This document shows, in pieces, positions 9,901 to 19,046 of a DNA stretch of 64,000 nt (its first letter is position 1; the number at the start of each line of letters is the position of its first letter). The stretch is from Promethearchaeota archaeon (GTDB taxonomy: Archaea > Asgardarchaeota > Lokiarchaeia > Sigynarchaeales > SOKP01). The notes below the pieces were generated by a model. That model saw nothing but the letters and a program-made list of their open reading frames with translations. It was not told the DNA's origin and ran no database searches. Location of the stretch: positions 7,404-71,403 of the forward strand of contig JAHLWT010000255.1 in NCBI GenBank assembly GCA_019057775.1. Reading direction: 5' to 3'. The translations under genes were made by a program, and so were the position numbers.

Positions 9901-10689
9901 ACGGAAAAAATTAATGTTTATAATTTAGAAGGGCAACAAAAGGGATTTATCGATAAACCAAAGATATTTAATGCAAAACCTAGATTAGATATAATTCAAG
10001 AATCAAGTGCAATCTCCCAAAGTAAAAATAAGCAAATTCAAGGAAGAGATAAGAGAGCGGGTTTAAGGAATACAGCAGAAGGTTGGGGGACGGGTCATGG
10101 AGTTTCCCGTGCACCAAGAATTAAAGGAGGGGGCTTTATTACGTCAAGACAAGTAGGACGGGTCCCGTTTGCTAAAGGAGGTCGTCGCACACATCCGATT
10201 AAAACCGAGAAGAACATTCAGAAAAAAATAAACAAAAAAACAAATAAAATTTCTATCGCTCATGCAATTTCAGCTTCGGGGTATAAAAATTGGGTTGAAA
10301 AAAGAGGGTATAGTATTGAAAATATTCCTGATATTCCTTTAGTTGTTGATGATAAAATACAAACAATTAAAAAAACCGCAAAAATGTATTCCATTTTGTG
10401 TAAATTAGGGTTCCAAGAAGAATTATTAAAGGTTAAAAGAAGTAAAAAACTAAGATCTGGAAAAGGTAAAACAAGAGGAAGAAAGTATAAAAAGAAAAAA
10501 GGAATATTAGTAGTTATAAAAGATGATTTTGGAATTATCAAAGCCTCGAGAAATATTTCAGGAACGGAGATTATTAAATTTGAAAACTTGTCTATAAATA
10601 ATTTAGCACCTGGTGGTGTTCCTGGTAGATTAATAATCTGGACTCAATCTGCATTTAATGAACTAAATAATTATGAGGTTACTATTTAG
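9901..10689 (+). CDS. rpl4: 50S ribosomal protein uL4, probably starting at an ACG codon
   Basis: The frame encodes 262 aa, the usual archaeal uL4 length. The N terminus (NVYNLEGQ), the conserved loop 'RAGLRNTAEGWGTGHGVSR', the 'GRRTHPIK' segment and the C-terminal 'APGGVPGRL' region are all uL4. No ATG, GTG or TTG precedes this sequence in frame; stops at 9892 and 9895 block extension. ACG at 9901 follows the motif AGGTGAT by 5 nt, the same spacing as in rpl3, where GTGAT is followed by 5 nt and ATG. I therefore place the start at ACG. ATT at 9910 is the alternative. The first ATG in frame (10384) would delete over half the protein. Confidence 0.9.
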   Translation, partial: TEKINVYNLEGQQKGFIDKPKIFNAKPRLDIIQESSAISQSKNKQIQGRDKRAGLRNTAEGWGTGHGVSRAPRIKGGGFITSRQVGRVPFAKGGRRTHPIKTEKNIQKKINKKTNKISIAHAISASGYKNWVEKRGYSIENIPDIPLVVDDKIQTIKKTAKMYSILCKLGFQEELLKVKRSKKLRSGKGKTRGRKYKKKKGILVVIKDDFGIIKASRNISGTEIIKFENLSINNLAPGGVPGRLIIWTQSAFNELNNYEVTI

Positions 10690-10690
10690 A

Positions 10691-10954
10691 ATGGAGACAT
10701 TTTATAAATTTATTAAAAGACCCTTAATTACTGAAAAAACATTTGATCTTATAGAAAAGCAAAATAAGTTAGTCTTTATTGTAGAGAGACGCGCTAATAA
10801 GTCTCAAATTAAGAAGGCTATTGAAAAAATTCATAACGTTAAAGTGATAAATGTTAATACAATGATTACTCTTCACGGAGAGAAAAAAGCATTTGTAAAA
10901 TTGCATCCCGATTATTCTGCTCAAGATATCGCAATTGACTTAGGGATTTTTTAA
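10691..10954 (+). CDS. rpl23: 50S ribosomal protein uL23
   Basis: The product (87 aa) has the uL23 signature 'KRPLITEKTFDLIE..NKLVFIVERRANKSQIKKAIEKIHNVKV'. It surrounds the polypeptide exit tunnel and contacts SRP. ATG 10691 lies one base after the rpl4 stop. A longer frame from 10673 would run into rpl4 and is not needed. In most archaea rpl2 and rps19 follow, but here the next gene is unrelated and on the other strand. Confidence 0.95.
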   Translation: METFYKFIKRPLITEKTFDLIEKQNKLVFIVERRANKSQIKKAIEKIHNVKVINVNTMITLHGEKKAFVKLHPDYSAQDIAIDLGIF

Positions 10955-10958
10955 CAAT

Positions 10959-12071
10959 TCAATTTTTAAAAACTTCATAGTTTAAATTTTGGATTTCATT
11001 TGGATGCAAAATTTTTATTTTTTCTATTTGAGTAATTGATTTAATTCCTAATAGCTGGTAATAATCTGATTCATGCAGTATCGTTATATAAATACGATAT
11101 TTAGAATGATAATTTTCAATAATTCTGTATATAAAATCACTGTTTAATTTATTCAATATTAAAAACACAAACTGTTGATCGATAAAGAATAAATTTTTAC
11201 TCAGTTTGAGAAATTTAATATCATTTTTAAGTAGTTTTTCTTCAAAGAGATTGATAAATTGTAAAAAATCTGAATTTGTGTTATTAAGATCATTAATAAA
11301 TAGATTTTCAGAATTCTCCAGAGTTAAGACCTCATCAGTAATTCCCAATCTCCATAGACAATTAAAAATATTCTTAATTTTCATAGTTTCTTGCTCTAAT
11401 AACTCAATATTAAAGAATTCATTAACACCCTTTTTCAATTCAAATCTAGTTTCATTAAATTCTCTAAGATCAACAAAACAAGATGCAATTTTAATATCAT
11501 TTTCGGATCCCAATTTAAAATTAAAGAATAAATATCCTTTACGTTTAAAACTATTTATAAGATTTAGGAAACTATTAATAAATGAATTTTTAGTTTCAAC
11601 CAAATGTAGATTTAATTTATAGAAATCTAATAATTTCTCCTCCTTTTTATTTGTAATAAAAAGAGAGTTAGATTTATTTAAAACAGAAACATTTGAATTT
11701 TTTTCTTCCAAAAGTATTGACATAAATCTAGTTTCTAATACTTTATTACTTAGAAATTGATGTTGGATTTTATGTTCCTTGAATTTTTGCTGGATAATGT
11801 TAAAAATCTTAAGGATTTGTTCTTTTTTTGAATCCTCGAAGTTTAATATAACTTCTTTATTATTTTTACCATATACATCTAACTGGAAGGCAAAATATGT
11901 AATTAATTGTTTCTTCAAAAATTCTTTTAAAATGGAGAGTAATGAATTAAAGGTTTTAATTTCGATAATGGCAAAAGCAATAAGTTTTTTATTTTTACTT
12001 TGACTTTTATAGAAAATTAAGTACTCTTCAATCAAATATGATAATAACTTAAATTTTCCTTTTTTAAGCAT
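10959..12071 (-). CDS. Uncharacterised protein
   Basis: This 370-aa protein has no recognised family. It appears to have two similar alpha/beta halves: strand-helix-strand patterns near residues 30-100 (AFAIIEIKTFNSLLSILKEF) and again after residue 170. It is rich in Lys, Asn, Leu and Phe and has no membrane helix or signal peptide, so it is probably cytoplasmic. It converges on rpl23 with a 4-nt gap. A downstream convergent partner gives no functional hint. Confidence 0.6.
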   Translation of the reverse strand: MLKKGKFKLLSYLIEEYLIFYKSQSKNKKLIAFAIIEIKTFNSLLSILKEFLKKQLITYFAFQLDVYGKNNKEVILNFEDSKKEQILKIFNIIQQKFKEHKIQHQFLSNKVLETRFMSILLEEKNSNVSVLNKSNSLFITNKKEEKLLDFYKLNLHLVETKNSFINSFLNLINSFKRKGYLFFNFKLGSENDIKIASCFVDLREFNETRFELKKGVNEFFNIELLEQETMKIKNIFNCLWRLGITDEVLTLENSENLFINDLNNTNSDFLQFINLFEEKLLKNDIKFLKLSKNLFFIDQQFVFLILNKLNSDFIYRIIENYHSKYRIYITILHESDYYQLLGIKSITQIEKIKILHPNEIQNLNYEVFKN

Positions 12072-12311
12072 ACCATAATTGTTTTTAATTACATTTATAA
12101 AAACATAGTGTTTTTCAACTAAAACATACTATTGGGTTTATATAAAAAAACATTTAAATCAAAAAAAACATAAATCGAGAATTAAGAACTTGATAATCTA
12201 CATCCAATTTTATGTATATATTGAAATTGTTAAAGATTTTAACCTAAAACGGAATAAAATAAACTTATTAACAACATTAATCTAATATTAAATTAAATTT
12301 CGGATCAATTA

Positions 12312-13586
12312 TTGGTTATACAATTGTTAAAATCTGTTAAAGAATTTTTGTTTAGTTTGAATCCTGATATTGTAATTCAAGCACCTGCAAGAATTAATTT
12401 AATAAATCCTTTAGATGCTGTTGAAGCTGATTATTGGATGCCTTCTGTCGCCATAAATGGTAAAAAAAACCCCCTTTCTGCTTTTTTCTATATTAAAGAA
12501 ATTGAAGACGAAAGTAGATTAAAAAAATATGTAGTTCAAAAATCTGGTCAAATTAATACTTTTGAATTACGATATGAAGAGATATTATCCAAAAGTGAAA
12601 GTGAAATTAAAAAAAGATTCAAAACGCAAAGTAAGCTAGTTTATGCTAGTATTTATAGGTTATTAAGTTTTAACTCGAGGTTTAAACAATTATTTTTAAA
12701 ATCTAATATAGAAATTGGCAATATCACGACGATACCCCCCCAAAGTGGTTTAGGTGGGAGTACATCAATAATTATTTCTGTACTATACGGTTTTGCCAAG
12801 CATTTCAATATCTTTAACAATTTTGAAGTCCTAAAAGAAAATGAATTTCCAATTAATAAAGATACTATTGCTGAAATGGCTACAAAAGTAGAAGACGAAG
12901 ACTTAAAAATAAGTGCAGGTTATAGTGATCGTTATGTGATTAGTAGAGGTGGATTGTGTTTTTGTTCTTATTATGGTAAGCTTTATCATAAAGATTTGTC
13001 ATTAGAGCCATTAGCAATTTATGATAGAATTGGTGAAACATATGAAATTAATGAAATTCCGATTATAATATGCTTTTCTGGAATCATGCATAAAAGTGAG
13101 GATGTTCATGGTAAATTAAGAAGACTTTATATGACAAAAAATTTGAAAATCCTTAATTATTACAAAAAACTGGCAGAATTATCCTGGAAGTCTAGATTCG
13201 CAATAATGAACCATGATTGGAAATTGTTAGGTAATTATTTTAAAGAAAATACAAAAATAATGAATAAAGTTATGAATCTAGCGGGGTTTAGATATGGTAT
13301 AGGATTAGTGAATAATATTTTAATAAAAATATTTGAAGAGGTTCCTAATGTGTATGCTGTGAAATTAACAGGTGCTGGTGACGGAGGTTCAGTTTTTGCC
13401 ATAATTAATCCAGATAAAATAGATAGTGTTCTCTCTAATTTGAAAAAAAGATTATATGAATTCATAGAAGATAAAGGCAAATTCTCTTCCAAATTTCCAT
13501 TATACCCATCAGAAATAATTGGAAAACTGAAGAACGTATCATTTTTTCAGATAAAGATCGATCAAAGTGGAGTGAAAAAGTTATAA
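12312..13586 (+). CDS. GHMP-family small-molecule kinase
   Basis: The product (424 aa) carries the GHMP kinase motifs. 'APARINLINPLD' near the N terminus is motif 1, 'IPPQSGLGGSTSIIISVLYGF' (from about residue 141) is the phosphate-binding motif 2, and 'AVKLTGAGDGGSVFAI' near residue 355 is motif 3. The family phosphorylates sugars (galactokinase, glucuronokinase, heptose kinase) or isoprenoid intermediates. Motif 1 and the 'AGYSDRY' segment look closer to sugar kinases than to mevalonate kinase, but the substrate cannot be read from sequence. The start is TTG (12312 or 12324) and remains uncertain. Confidence 0.8.
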   Translation: MVIQLLKSVKEFLFSLNPDIVIQAPARINLINPLDAVEADYWMPSVAINGKKNPLSAFFYIKEIEDESRLKKYVVQKSGQINTFELRYEEILSKSESEIKKRFKTQSKLVYASIYRLLSFNSRFKQLFLKSNIEIGNITTIPPQSGLGGSTSIIISVLYGFAKHFNIFNNFEVLKENEFPINKDTIAEMATKVEDEDLKISAGYSDRYVISRGGLCFCSYYGKLYHKDLSLEPLAIYDRIGETYEINEIPIIICFSGIMHKSEDVHGKLRRLYMTKNLKILNYYKKLAELSWKSRFAIMNHDWKLLGNYFKENTKIMNKVMNLAGFRYGIGLVNNILIKIFEEVPNVYAVKLTGAGDGGSVFAIINPDKIDSVLSNLKKRLYEFIEDKGKFSSKFPLYPSEIIGKLKNVSFFQIKIDQSGVKKL

Positions 13587-13672
13587 TTTATTAGATATTT
13601 ATAGTTATAAGTACTCGAAATTTCTCTTTTTAAAAATGAAATAATAACATAAAAGGTATCGGTAGGAATAAG

Positions 13673-13849
13673 ATGAGTAAATTTGAACGTTATAAAAAGA
13701 AATCGGAGATTTATATCTATCCACATAAACATTGTAAAAGTTGTGGTGAAATGATATCCGAGGCTTTTTCTTATTGTAGTGAATGTTATAAAAAAACAAA
13801 AGAAAAGAAGAAAAGAAAAAGATTTAAGAGGAAAGAGAAAATACAGTGA
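13673..13849 (+). CDS. Small zinc-ribbon protein (DUF2116-like)
   Basis: This 58-aa gene begins at ATG 13673 after a GGTAGGAAT purine-rich site. It encodes 'PHKHCKSCGEMISEAFSYCSECY' followed by a very basic tail (KKTKEKKKRKRFKRKEK). The two CxxC pairs and the P-H-x-H-C start match the archaeal DUF2116 zinc-ribbon family. The basic tail suggests RNA or ribosome contact, which is an inference. Many family members have a C-terminal membrane helix, and this one does not. The opposite-strand frame here is a shadow. Confidence 0.75.
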   Translation: MSKFERYKKKSEIYIYPHKHCKSCGEMISEAFSYCSECYKKTKEKKKRKRFKRKEKIQ

Positions 13850-13920
13850 AAAAAATATGTACAGAAGGATAATCCTAAGTTAAATTAACCCTATTATAGT
13901 AATTAGTTTTTCTTGATATT

Positions 13921-15627
13921 CTAAATGTTTAATCTCTCGAGTAACCAATTTTTATCTAATAATGATAAAAATGATCCTAAACGTGGACCACTTTTCTTAC
14001 CTAGAATAATTTGATAAATTGCTTCAAATAATTTTCGTGGAGGTAAATCCAAATCTGATTTTGCTATTGTAAAAATTTTATTTTGTAGAGAATCTGGTTC
14101 TAAGACTTCCGTTTTTTCTAAATATTCTCTTAATAGATGAAGTCCTTTTTTTTGATTTTTGCCCATTGTAATAATTATGTTTTCATCCACACTATCATGA
14201 ATGGTAAAAATCTCTAATTTTCTCATGATTTCTTTTCTAAATTTAGAATTTTTTTCACTTTCTAAAAATTCTTTTACTTCTTCAATCCAATTATTTGTTT
14301 GAACAAGAAGAGCCTCGAATTCTTGTATTGTCATTATAGTTCCGAAATTATGTTTTTTCATAAATGTTTTTGCCTTTAAATAAAGTTTATCTAGGTTTAG
14401 AATATTTTGAATTTGGGTTAAAAATGTTAAAAGTTTTAAAGGTAAATTGCTTGATTTTGTTTTTGGTACCTCGGATACCTGGGTTAAGGGAAAAAGAAAT
14501 TTGAAAAACCTTTTTTCTTCAGAATCTTCTGTACGTTCTAAATCATAATATAGAGCTTCCATTCTTTCATAATAATCATAATACTGAGGTAACTCTTCAA
14601 TCCTGAACGTAATGTGTTTTGTCGGATTGGTTCTTAAAATTATTGTTCTATAAACTTTTGGATCTGCAATCTCTAGATATTTCTTTGGTGTAAAAACATG
14701 CCCCTTAGAAGTTCCCATGTCTTGATCGCCTAATCGTATCCATTCATAAGAAACTTTAACTGGTCCTGCATATCCATATAGAGTTTGGCATAATTCGATT
14801 CCTGTATCATAAGCTCCCCCCTTTACACTGTGATCCTTACCTGCAGGTTCACAAGTAGTTGTATATAAAGACCATTTAGCGGGCCAATCTATACGCCAAT
14901 TTAGTTTCAATTTACCACTCCAAATAGAAATTTTTCCGGAATATCCGCAAGCTTCACATTCGTATGAGACCACTTCTTCATTTTGGAAATATTTTTTTAC
15001 TCTATTTGGCTTAATAGACCCTTCTTTGTCACGATGCTGAATTTTATTACATTCTTCACATATCACCATTACAGGCATCCAACCTTTCTGCATCTCTATA
15101 AAATCTTCTTTATCTCCATTTTTTAGAGTGGGTAAAATATATTTTCTTAGGATAATTTTTACCATTTTTGTGTTTTCGAGAGCCACTTTAATTTTTTCCT
15201 GCATTACTTTTGTTTTATATAACTCATGGGTCCAAATCACTTTTGTTTTAATTCCAAAATCCGGCAGTACAGCTATTAATTCATTACCAAAATGATGAGC
15301 ATAACTTTCACATTTGCAATTATCATATGGGCATGGGATCAACGCAAAAGGTTTGCCAACGTGCTTATTTTGAAAACCTTTGTCTATATAGGGGGGAAAT
15401 CGTTTTGCAGCATCTAAACTATCAAAAAATAACAGATTATTGACTAATTTACCATCATCTTCGAAAATTCTTTTTAATGCATCACAAATTAATATTTCTC
15501 GTAATATTCCTAAATGGATATGGCCTGATGGAGTCTTACCTGTAGAAAGTGTTATTTCTTCAGGCCTACGGGAGTAAATCTCTTCGACAATATCTTCTAA
15601 CCAGTGTACCGGGAAATCTTTATTCAA
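13921..15627 (-). CDS. lysK: Class I lysyl-tRNA synthetase
   Basis: This 568-aa enzyme charges tRNA-Lys and belongs to the class I (Rossmann) form typical of archaea. The HIGH motif is HIHLG at residues 36-40 in 'STGKTPSGHIHLG'. The KMSKS counterpart is 'GTSKG' near residue 305. A zinc-ribbon insert with CEEC and CEAC pairs lies between them (about residues 190-225), and a helical anticodon-binding C terminus follows. The start is near 15627 in the frame beginning MNKDFPVHWLEDI, which matches the family N terminus. Confidence 0.95.
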   Translation of the reverse strand: MNKDFPVHWLEDIVEEIYSRRPEEITLSTGKTPSGHIHLGILREILICDALKRIFEDDGKLVNNLLFFDSLDAAKRFPPYIDKGFQNKHVGKPFALIPCPYDNCKCESYAHHFGNELIAVLPDFGIKTKVIWTHELYKTKVMQEKIKVALENTKMVKIILRKYILPTLKNGDKEDFIEMQKGWMPVMVICEECNKIQHRDKEGSIKPNRVKKYFQNEEVVSYECEACGYSGKISIWSGKLKLNWRIDWPAKWSLYTTTCEPAGKDHSVKGGAYDTGIELCQTLYGYAGPVKVSYEWIRLGDQDMGTSKGHVFTPKKYLEIADPKVYRTIILRTNPTKHITFRIEELPQYYDYYERMEALYYDLERTEDSEEKRFFKFLFPLTQVSEVPKTKSSNLPLKLLTFLTQIQNILNLDKLYLKAKTFMKKHNFGTIMTIQEFEALLVQTNNWIEEVKEFLESEKNSKFRKEIMRKLEIFTIHDSVDENIIITMGKNQKKGLHLLREYLEKTEVLEPDSLQNKIFTIAKSDLDLPPRKLFEAIYQIILGKKSGPRLGSFLSLLDKNWLLERLNI

Positions 15628-15768
15628 TTTTTCTTCACTATGTTGCTTTTACTTTAATGAGGTAATATATTGTATTACAAAAATATTTCTTTTATGCAAT
15701 ATAGTATATTTAACGTAAGTAAATTATATTTTTCATTTTTGCTTTTTTAAATGATAAGGTGTTAAATT

Positions 15769-17592
15769 ATGAGAATTGCTGTTTTAAATAAGGATTTTTG
15801 CAAACCAAATAAATGTAGTCCTTTAGGAGATAAACCTTGCATAAAATATTGCCCTAGAGTTAGAACGGGTGATAAAACAATCATCTTAAGTCCTGACGAA
15901 AAGTATGTAATAATCTCAGAAAGCTTATGTTCGGGAGAGGGAATTTGCATTAGAAAATGCCCATTTAATGCAATAAGCATTGTTAATTTACCTGATCCGC
16001 TGAAAGACCAATTTTCATATCGATATGGAATTGATCAATTTTCTTTATTTCGAATGGCAATACCCAAAAAAGGAAAAGTTCTTGGATTAATAGGGCAAAA
16101 TGGGATAGGTAAAAGTACATTGTTGAAGATATTATCAGGTGAATTAAAAATCAATTTAGGGAGATTTGGAGAGAATTCTCCCGATCAAAGAGAAATAATT
16201 GAATATTTTAAGGGATCTGAATTACATCAATATTTCTTGGATCTTGAAGAAAAAAAGGTGAATATCATTCATAAACCTCAAAATATTACTATCATCCCCA
16301 AATTCGTTTCTGGAAGAGTTATTGACTTATTAAGCAGAAATACTGAAAGTAATAATGTAGAGCAAATTGTAGAGAAATTAAACCTCAAAAAAATACTCGA
16401 AAGAGAGATCTCAGTTTTATCAGGAGGAGAACTTCAAAGAGTTGCAATTGCTGCTGCATATCTCAAAGATGGAGATGTCTACTTATTTGATGAACCTAGT
16501 TCTTATCTAGATGTAAGTGAAAGGATTAACATGGCTAAATTAATACGCTGGTTATCAGAGAAAAACAAGACGATTATAGTTGTTGAACATGATTTAGCAA
16601 TTTTGGATTATTTAAGTGATTATGTTTCTATATTATATGGTCAGCCTGGTGTCTATGGAATCGTATCGCATCCTCAAGGTGTTAGAGTTGGAATTAATAT
16701 TTACTTAAATGGATATATAAAAGATGAAAATATAAGATTTAGAGATGATCCTATAATATTTCACGAAAGACCACCCCAAGAATCTGCCTTTAATTATGGA
16801 GATATAGTTTTCTCATATAATGATATTGAGATTTCATTAGGGAATTTCCAATTAAAAGCTTTTGGGAGTGAAATCCATGCTGGTGAAATTATAGGAATTC
16901 TAGGTCCCAATGGAATTGGGAAGACGACTTTTATTAACGCAATAGCAAATAATATTAATTCTTTGCATGAATTACCAGAAGAAAATTTACCTAAAGAAGG
17001 TAATAATAAATTAAAAGTGGCAATTAAACCACAGTATATTAAAATTGGAGAAGAAGGTAAGATTTCTAAACTTATTTCAGATATTAAATCAGCTTCATTT
17101 CTTAGTCAATCTTATAAAAAGAGATTAATAAATAAGTTAAATTTAGAAAATATAAAAGAACGAAAATTTTCTGAATTAAGTGAGGGTGAATTACAACGAG
17201 TAGCTATAGCAAAATGTTTATCAACAGAAGCAGATATCTATTTACTTGATGAACCATCCGCTTTTTTAGATATTGAAATGAGACTGCAGGTTGCACAATT
17301 ATTAAGAAAGTCTATTGAAGAATTAAAAAAATCAGGTTTTGTCGTAGAACACGATATTATTACTCAGGACTTTATTGCTGATTCAATACTAGTCTTTGAT
17401 GGTACTCCTGGATTGAAAGGTCAAGCTCTAGCACCTCAAAATTTAAGAGATGGTTTTAATACTTTTTTAGAGATGATGCAGATAACTTTCCGGAGGGATT
17501 CAATTACTAAAAGACCTCGTGTGAATAAAACAGGAAGTAATAAAGATGTATATCAAAAAAAGATAAGAGAGTTCTATTATATACCAAATTAG
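15769..17592 (+). CDS. abce1: Ribosome recycling factor ABCE1 / RNase L inhibitor homologue
   Basis: The product (607 aa) contains the full ABCE1 architecture. The N-terminal region has two [4Fe-4S] cysteine clusters (C11, C16, C24, C28, then 'CSGEGICIRKCP'). It is followed by two ABC ATPase domains with Walker A lysines K115 (GQNGIGKS) and K385 (GPNGIGKT), and signature motifs LSGGELQR and LSEGELQR. The hinge segments 'FDEPSSYLD' and 'LDEPSAFLD' are also present. It splits ribosomes after termination together with aRF1/Pelota. The ATG follows AAGGTG with good spacing. Confidence 0.97.
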   Translation: MRIAVLNKDFCKPNKCSPLGDKPCIKYCPRVRTGDKTIILSPDEKYVIISESLCSGEGICIRKCPFNAISIVNLPDPLKDQFSYRYGIDQFSLFRMAIPKKGKVLGLIGQNGIGKSTLLKILSGELKINLGRFGENSPDQREIIEYFKGSELHQYFLDLEEKKVNIIHKPQNITIIPKFVSGRVIDLLSRNTESNNVEQIVEKLNLKKILEREISVLSGGELQRVAIAAAYLKDGDVYLFDEPSSYLDVSERINMAKLIRWLSEKNKTIIVVEHDLAILDYLSDYVSILYGQPGVYGIVSHPQGVRVGINIYLNGYIKDENIRFRDDPIIFHERPPQESAFNYGDIVFSYNDIEISLGNFQLKAFGSEIHAGEIIGILGPNGIGKTTFINAIANNINSLHELPEENLPKEGNNKLKVAIKPQYIKIGEEGKISKLISDIKSASFLSQSYKKRLINKLNLENIKERKFSELSEGELQRVAIAKCLSTEADIYLLDEPSAFLDIEMRLQVAQLLRKSIEELKKSGFVVEHDIITQDFIADSILVFDGTPGLKGQALAPQNLRDGFNTFLEMMQITFRRDSITKRPRVNKTGSNKDVYQKKIREFYYIPN

Positions 17593-17911
17593 GAATTTTC
17601 AAATTTGATTTTATTTATTCTTTCTTTCCTCATAAGTTGATTTTATACTCCTTTATTTCGACTGCAATATTGCAAATAATATTAACCTAAATTAAGTTTC
17701 AAAAACTAAGATTATTTTTATTTTAATAGTTTAATTTAAATGTTATTGATTAATTTCTTGCTGGGATCTATTTAAATTAAGTATATTAAAATTTCTTATC
17801 TTCTTTATTTAAAATTAAATTTTGCTATGGAAATCTTGGACTATCAGATAATATTATTACCTGAAAAATAATTAAAAGATGCTAAATAAAAAAGAAAAAA
17901 ATGTGATTTAT
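17593..17911. other. Intergenic spacer with one small palindrome
   Basis: This A+T-rich spacer lies between ABCE1 and a convergent regulator. No coding frame is convincing. The only structure noted is the perfect 12-nt palindrome TGCAATATTGCA at 17663-17674, which could be a protein-binding site but stands alone. Confidence 0.4.
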
Positions 17912-18163
17912 TCATTTCATTTTCCAGAAAACTAATGGTCTACCCCTTATACCATCATTACGGGAAAATTTTTCGATTAATTTTATTTTTTGAAGTTTGA
18001 TCAGGTTATCATAGATAGTAGTTCTAGGAGTTTTTAGTTGTTTAACTAAATCTTTGCGAGTTAGCGGCCCAATATTTTCTAGAGTTCTAATTAAATTGTA
18101 TTGAATAGGGGATAAATAGTTATCTGGGTCAGAATTTTCCCCAATGAGGGTTTTATTAGACAT
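17912..18163 (-). CDS. Winged-helix transcriptional regulator
   Basis: This single-domain wHTH protein (83 aa from the chosen start) has the core 'LIRTLENIGPLTRKDLVKQLKTPRTTIYDNLIKLQKIKLIEKF' and a G-R-P wing. That is the pattern of MarR/TrmB-like archaeal regulators. The frame can be extended five codons to a GTG at 18178. However, the extension consists of the ribosome-binding sequence GGAGG itself, so the ATG at 18163 is the likely start. The gene faces a ribbon-helix-helix gene divergently across an A+T-rich promoter region. Confidence 0.7.
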   Translation of the reverse strand: MSNKTLIGENSDPDNYLSPIQYNLIRTLENIGPLTRKDLVKQLKTPRTTIYDNLIKLQKIKLIEKFSRNDGIRGRPLVFWKMK

Positions 18164-18372
18164 ATTTTTTTCCTCCACTTTTTTAAATAGTTTGGAAACG
18201 ACAATTTTTCGACTTTTTAATTTTTAAAGTTAAAAGTTCGTTCCATGATCATATAAATCCCAAATTATATATAAATGATGCTTATTTATGCTTTATTACC
18301 ATCAATTAGCACAAAAATTTAAAAATAAAAATTGCTATTTTTATATTATAAAAAAAAATTTTAAAGAAAAGT

Positions 18373-18744
18373 ATGACCGAGACTACAAGGACCACGGTTA
18401 CATTGAATAAAAGTTATATGAGATTAATTGAGGAACTAGTTGATGTCTTTGGACCTACTAAGGCACAAGTAATTAGCAATATAGTAGAGTATTTTTTTAA
18501 TGATAACAAAAATGACCCATTATTAGAAAAATTGAGAGCACGGAAGAGAAAAGAAAATCCACCTAATGCATCAGATATTGATCTTAGAATTAAAAAATAT
18601 TTAAATATTTCTGATAAGGTACCGTTTAACGTATTTGTAGAACATTTAAAACTAGATGTTGATTTTGTGATAACCCATCTAGAAGAATGGGCAGAGAAAT
18701 ATAATTTTAAGTTTATTGAAAACAAAATTATTAAATTTGAATAG
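18373..18744 (+). CDS. Ribbon-helix-helix (CopG-like) regulator with extra C-terminal domain
   Basis: The product (123 aa) starts with 'TTRTTVTLNKSYMRLIEELVDVFGPTKAQVISNIVEYFF'. This is a strand followed by two helices of the ribbon-helix-helix DNA-binding fold. The C-terminal 55 residues (DIDLRIKKYLNISDKVPFNVFVEHLKLDVDFVITHLEEWAEKY) form a second helical, perhaps winged, module. It is likely a dimeric transcription factor. No antitoxin partner is adjacent. Confidence 0.65.
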   Translation: MTETTRTTVTLNKSYMRLIEELVDVFGPTKAQVISNIVEYFFNDNKNDPLLEKLRARKRKENPPNASDIDLRIKKYLNISDKVPFNVFVEHLKLDVDFVITHLEEWAEKYNFKFIENKIIKFE

Positions 18745-18773
18745 GTTTAAATCGTTTTATTGAAATTAAAACT

Positions 18774-18977
18774 TTAACCCCCAAATAATTTCCAAAAATC
18801 ATCAGACAATCCTACAGTCCAATCTAAAATAGAACTTATTACTCCTATAATCATAAAGAAAATAAATAACCCGAAACCAACTAATAGCGCATATTCAACT
18901 AGATTACCCCCATATTCATTTAATAAAAATTCTTTAGTTTTATTGCTGATTTTCTTTAAAAATTTCTTAATTTTCAT
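18774..18977 (-). CDS. Flp-type pilin subunit
   Basis: The product (67 aa) has a basic N-terminal leader, then 'GGNLVEYALLVGFGLFIFFMIIGVI', which matches the Flp/Fap pilin core (Gly, then V-E-Y-A-L-L followed by a hydrophobic helix). The glutamate five residues into the mature helix is the canonical prepilin feature. The cleavage site is likely in or after G-G. It would be processed by a prepilin peptidase such as the one remnant at 2561 and polymerised by the Tad-like machine at 4.6-8.7 kb, although it lies about 10 kb away from that locus. Confidence 0.75.
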   Translation of the reverse strand: MKIKKFLKKISNKTKEFLLNEYGGNLVEYALLVGFGLFIFFMIIGVISSILDWTVGLSDDFWKLFGG

Positions 18978-19046
18978 AGCTATCTTTATTTTAAGAATAA
19001 ACTTTTAAAGACTACATTTTTTTATTAAAAAATATGAGAAACCATA

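Noticed and set aside
13605..13799. 64-aa frame on the minus strand
   Set aside because: It is the shadow of the plus-strand zinc-ribbon gene at 13673-13849, which has CxxC pairs and a ribosome-binding site.
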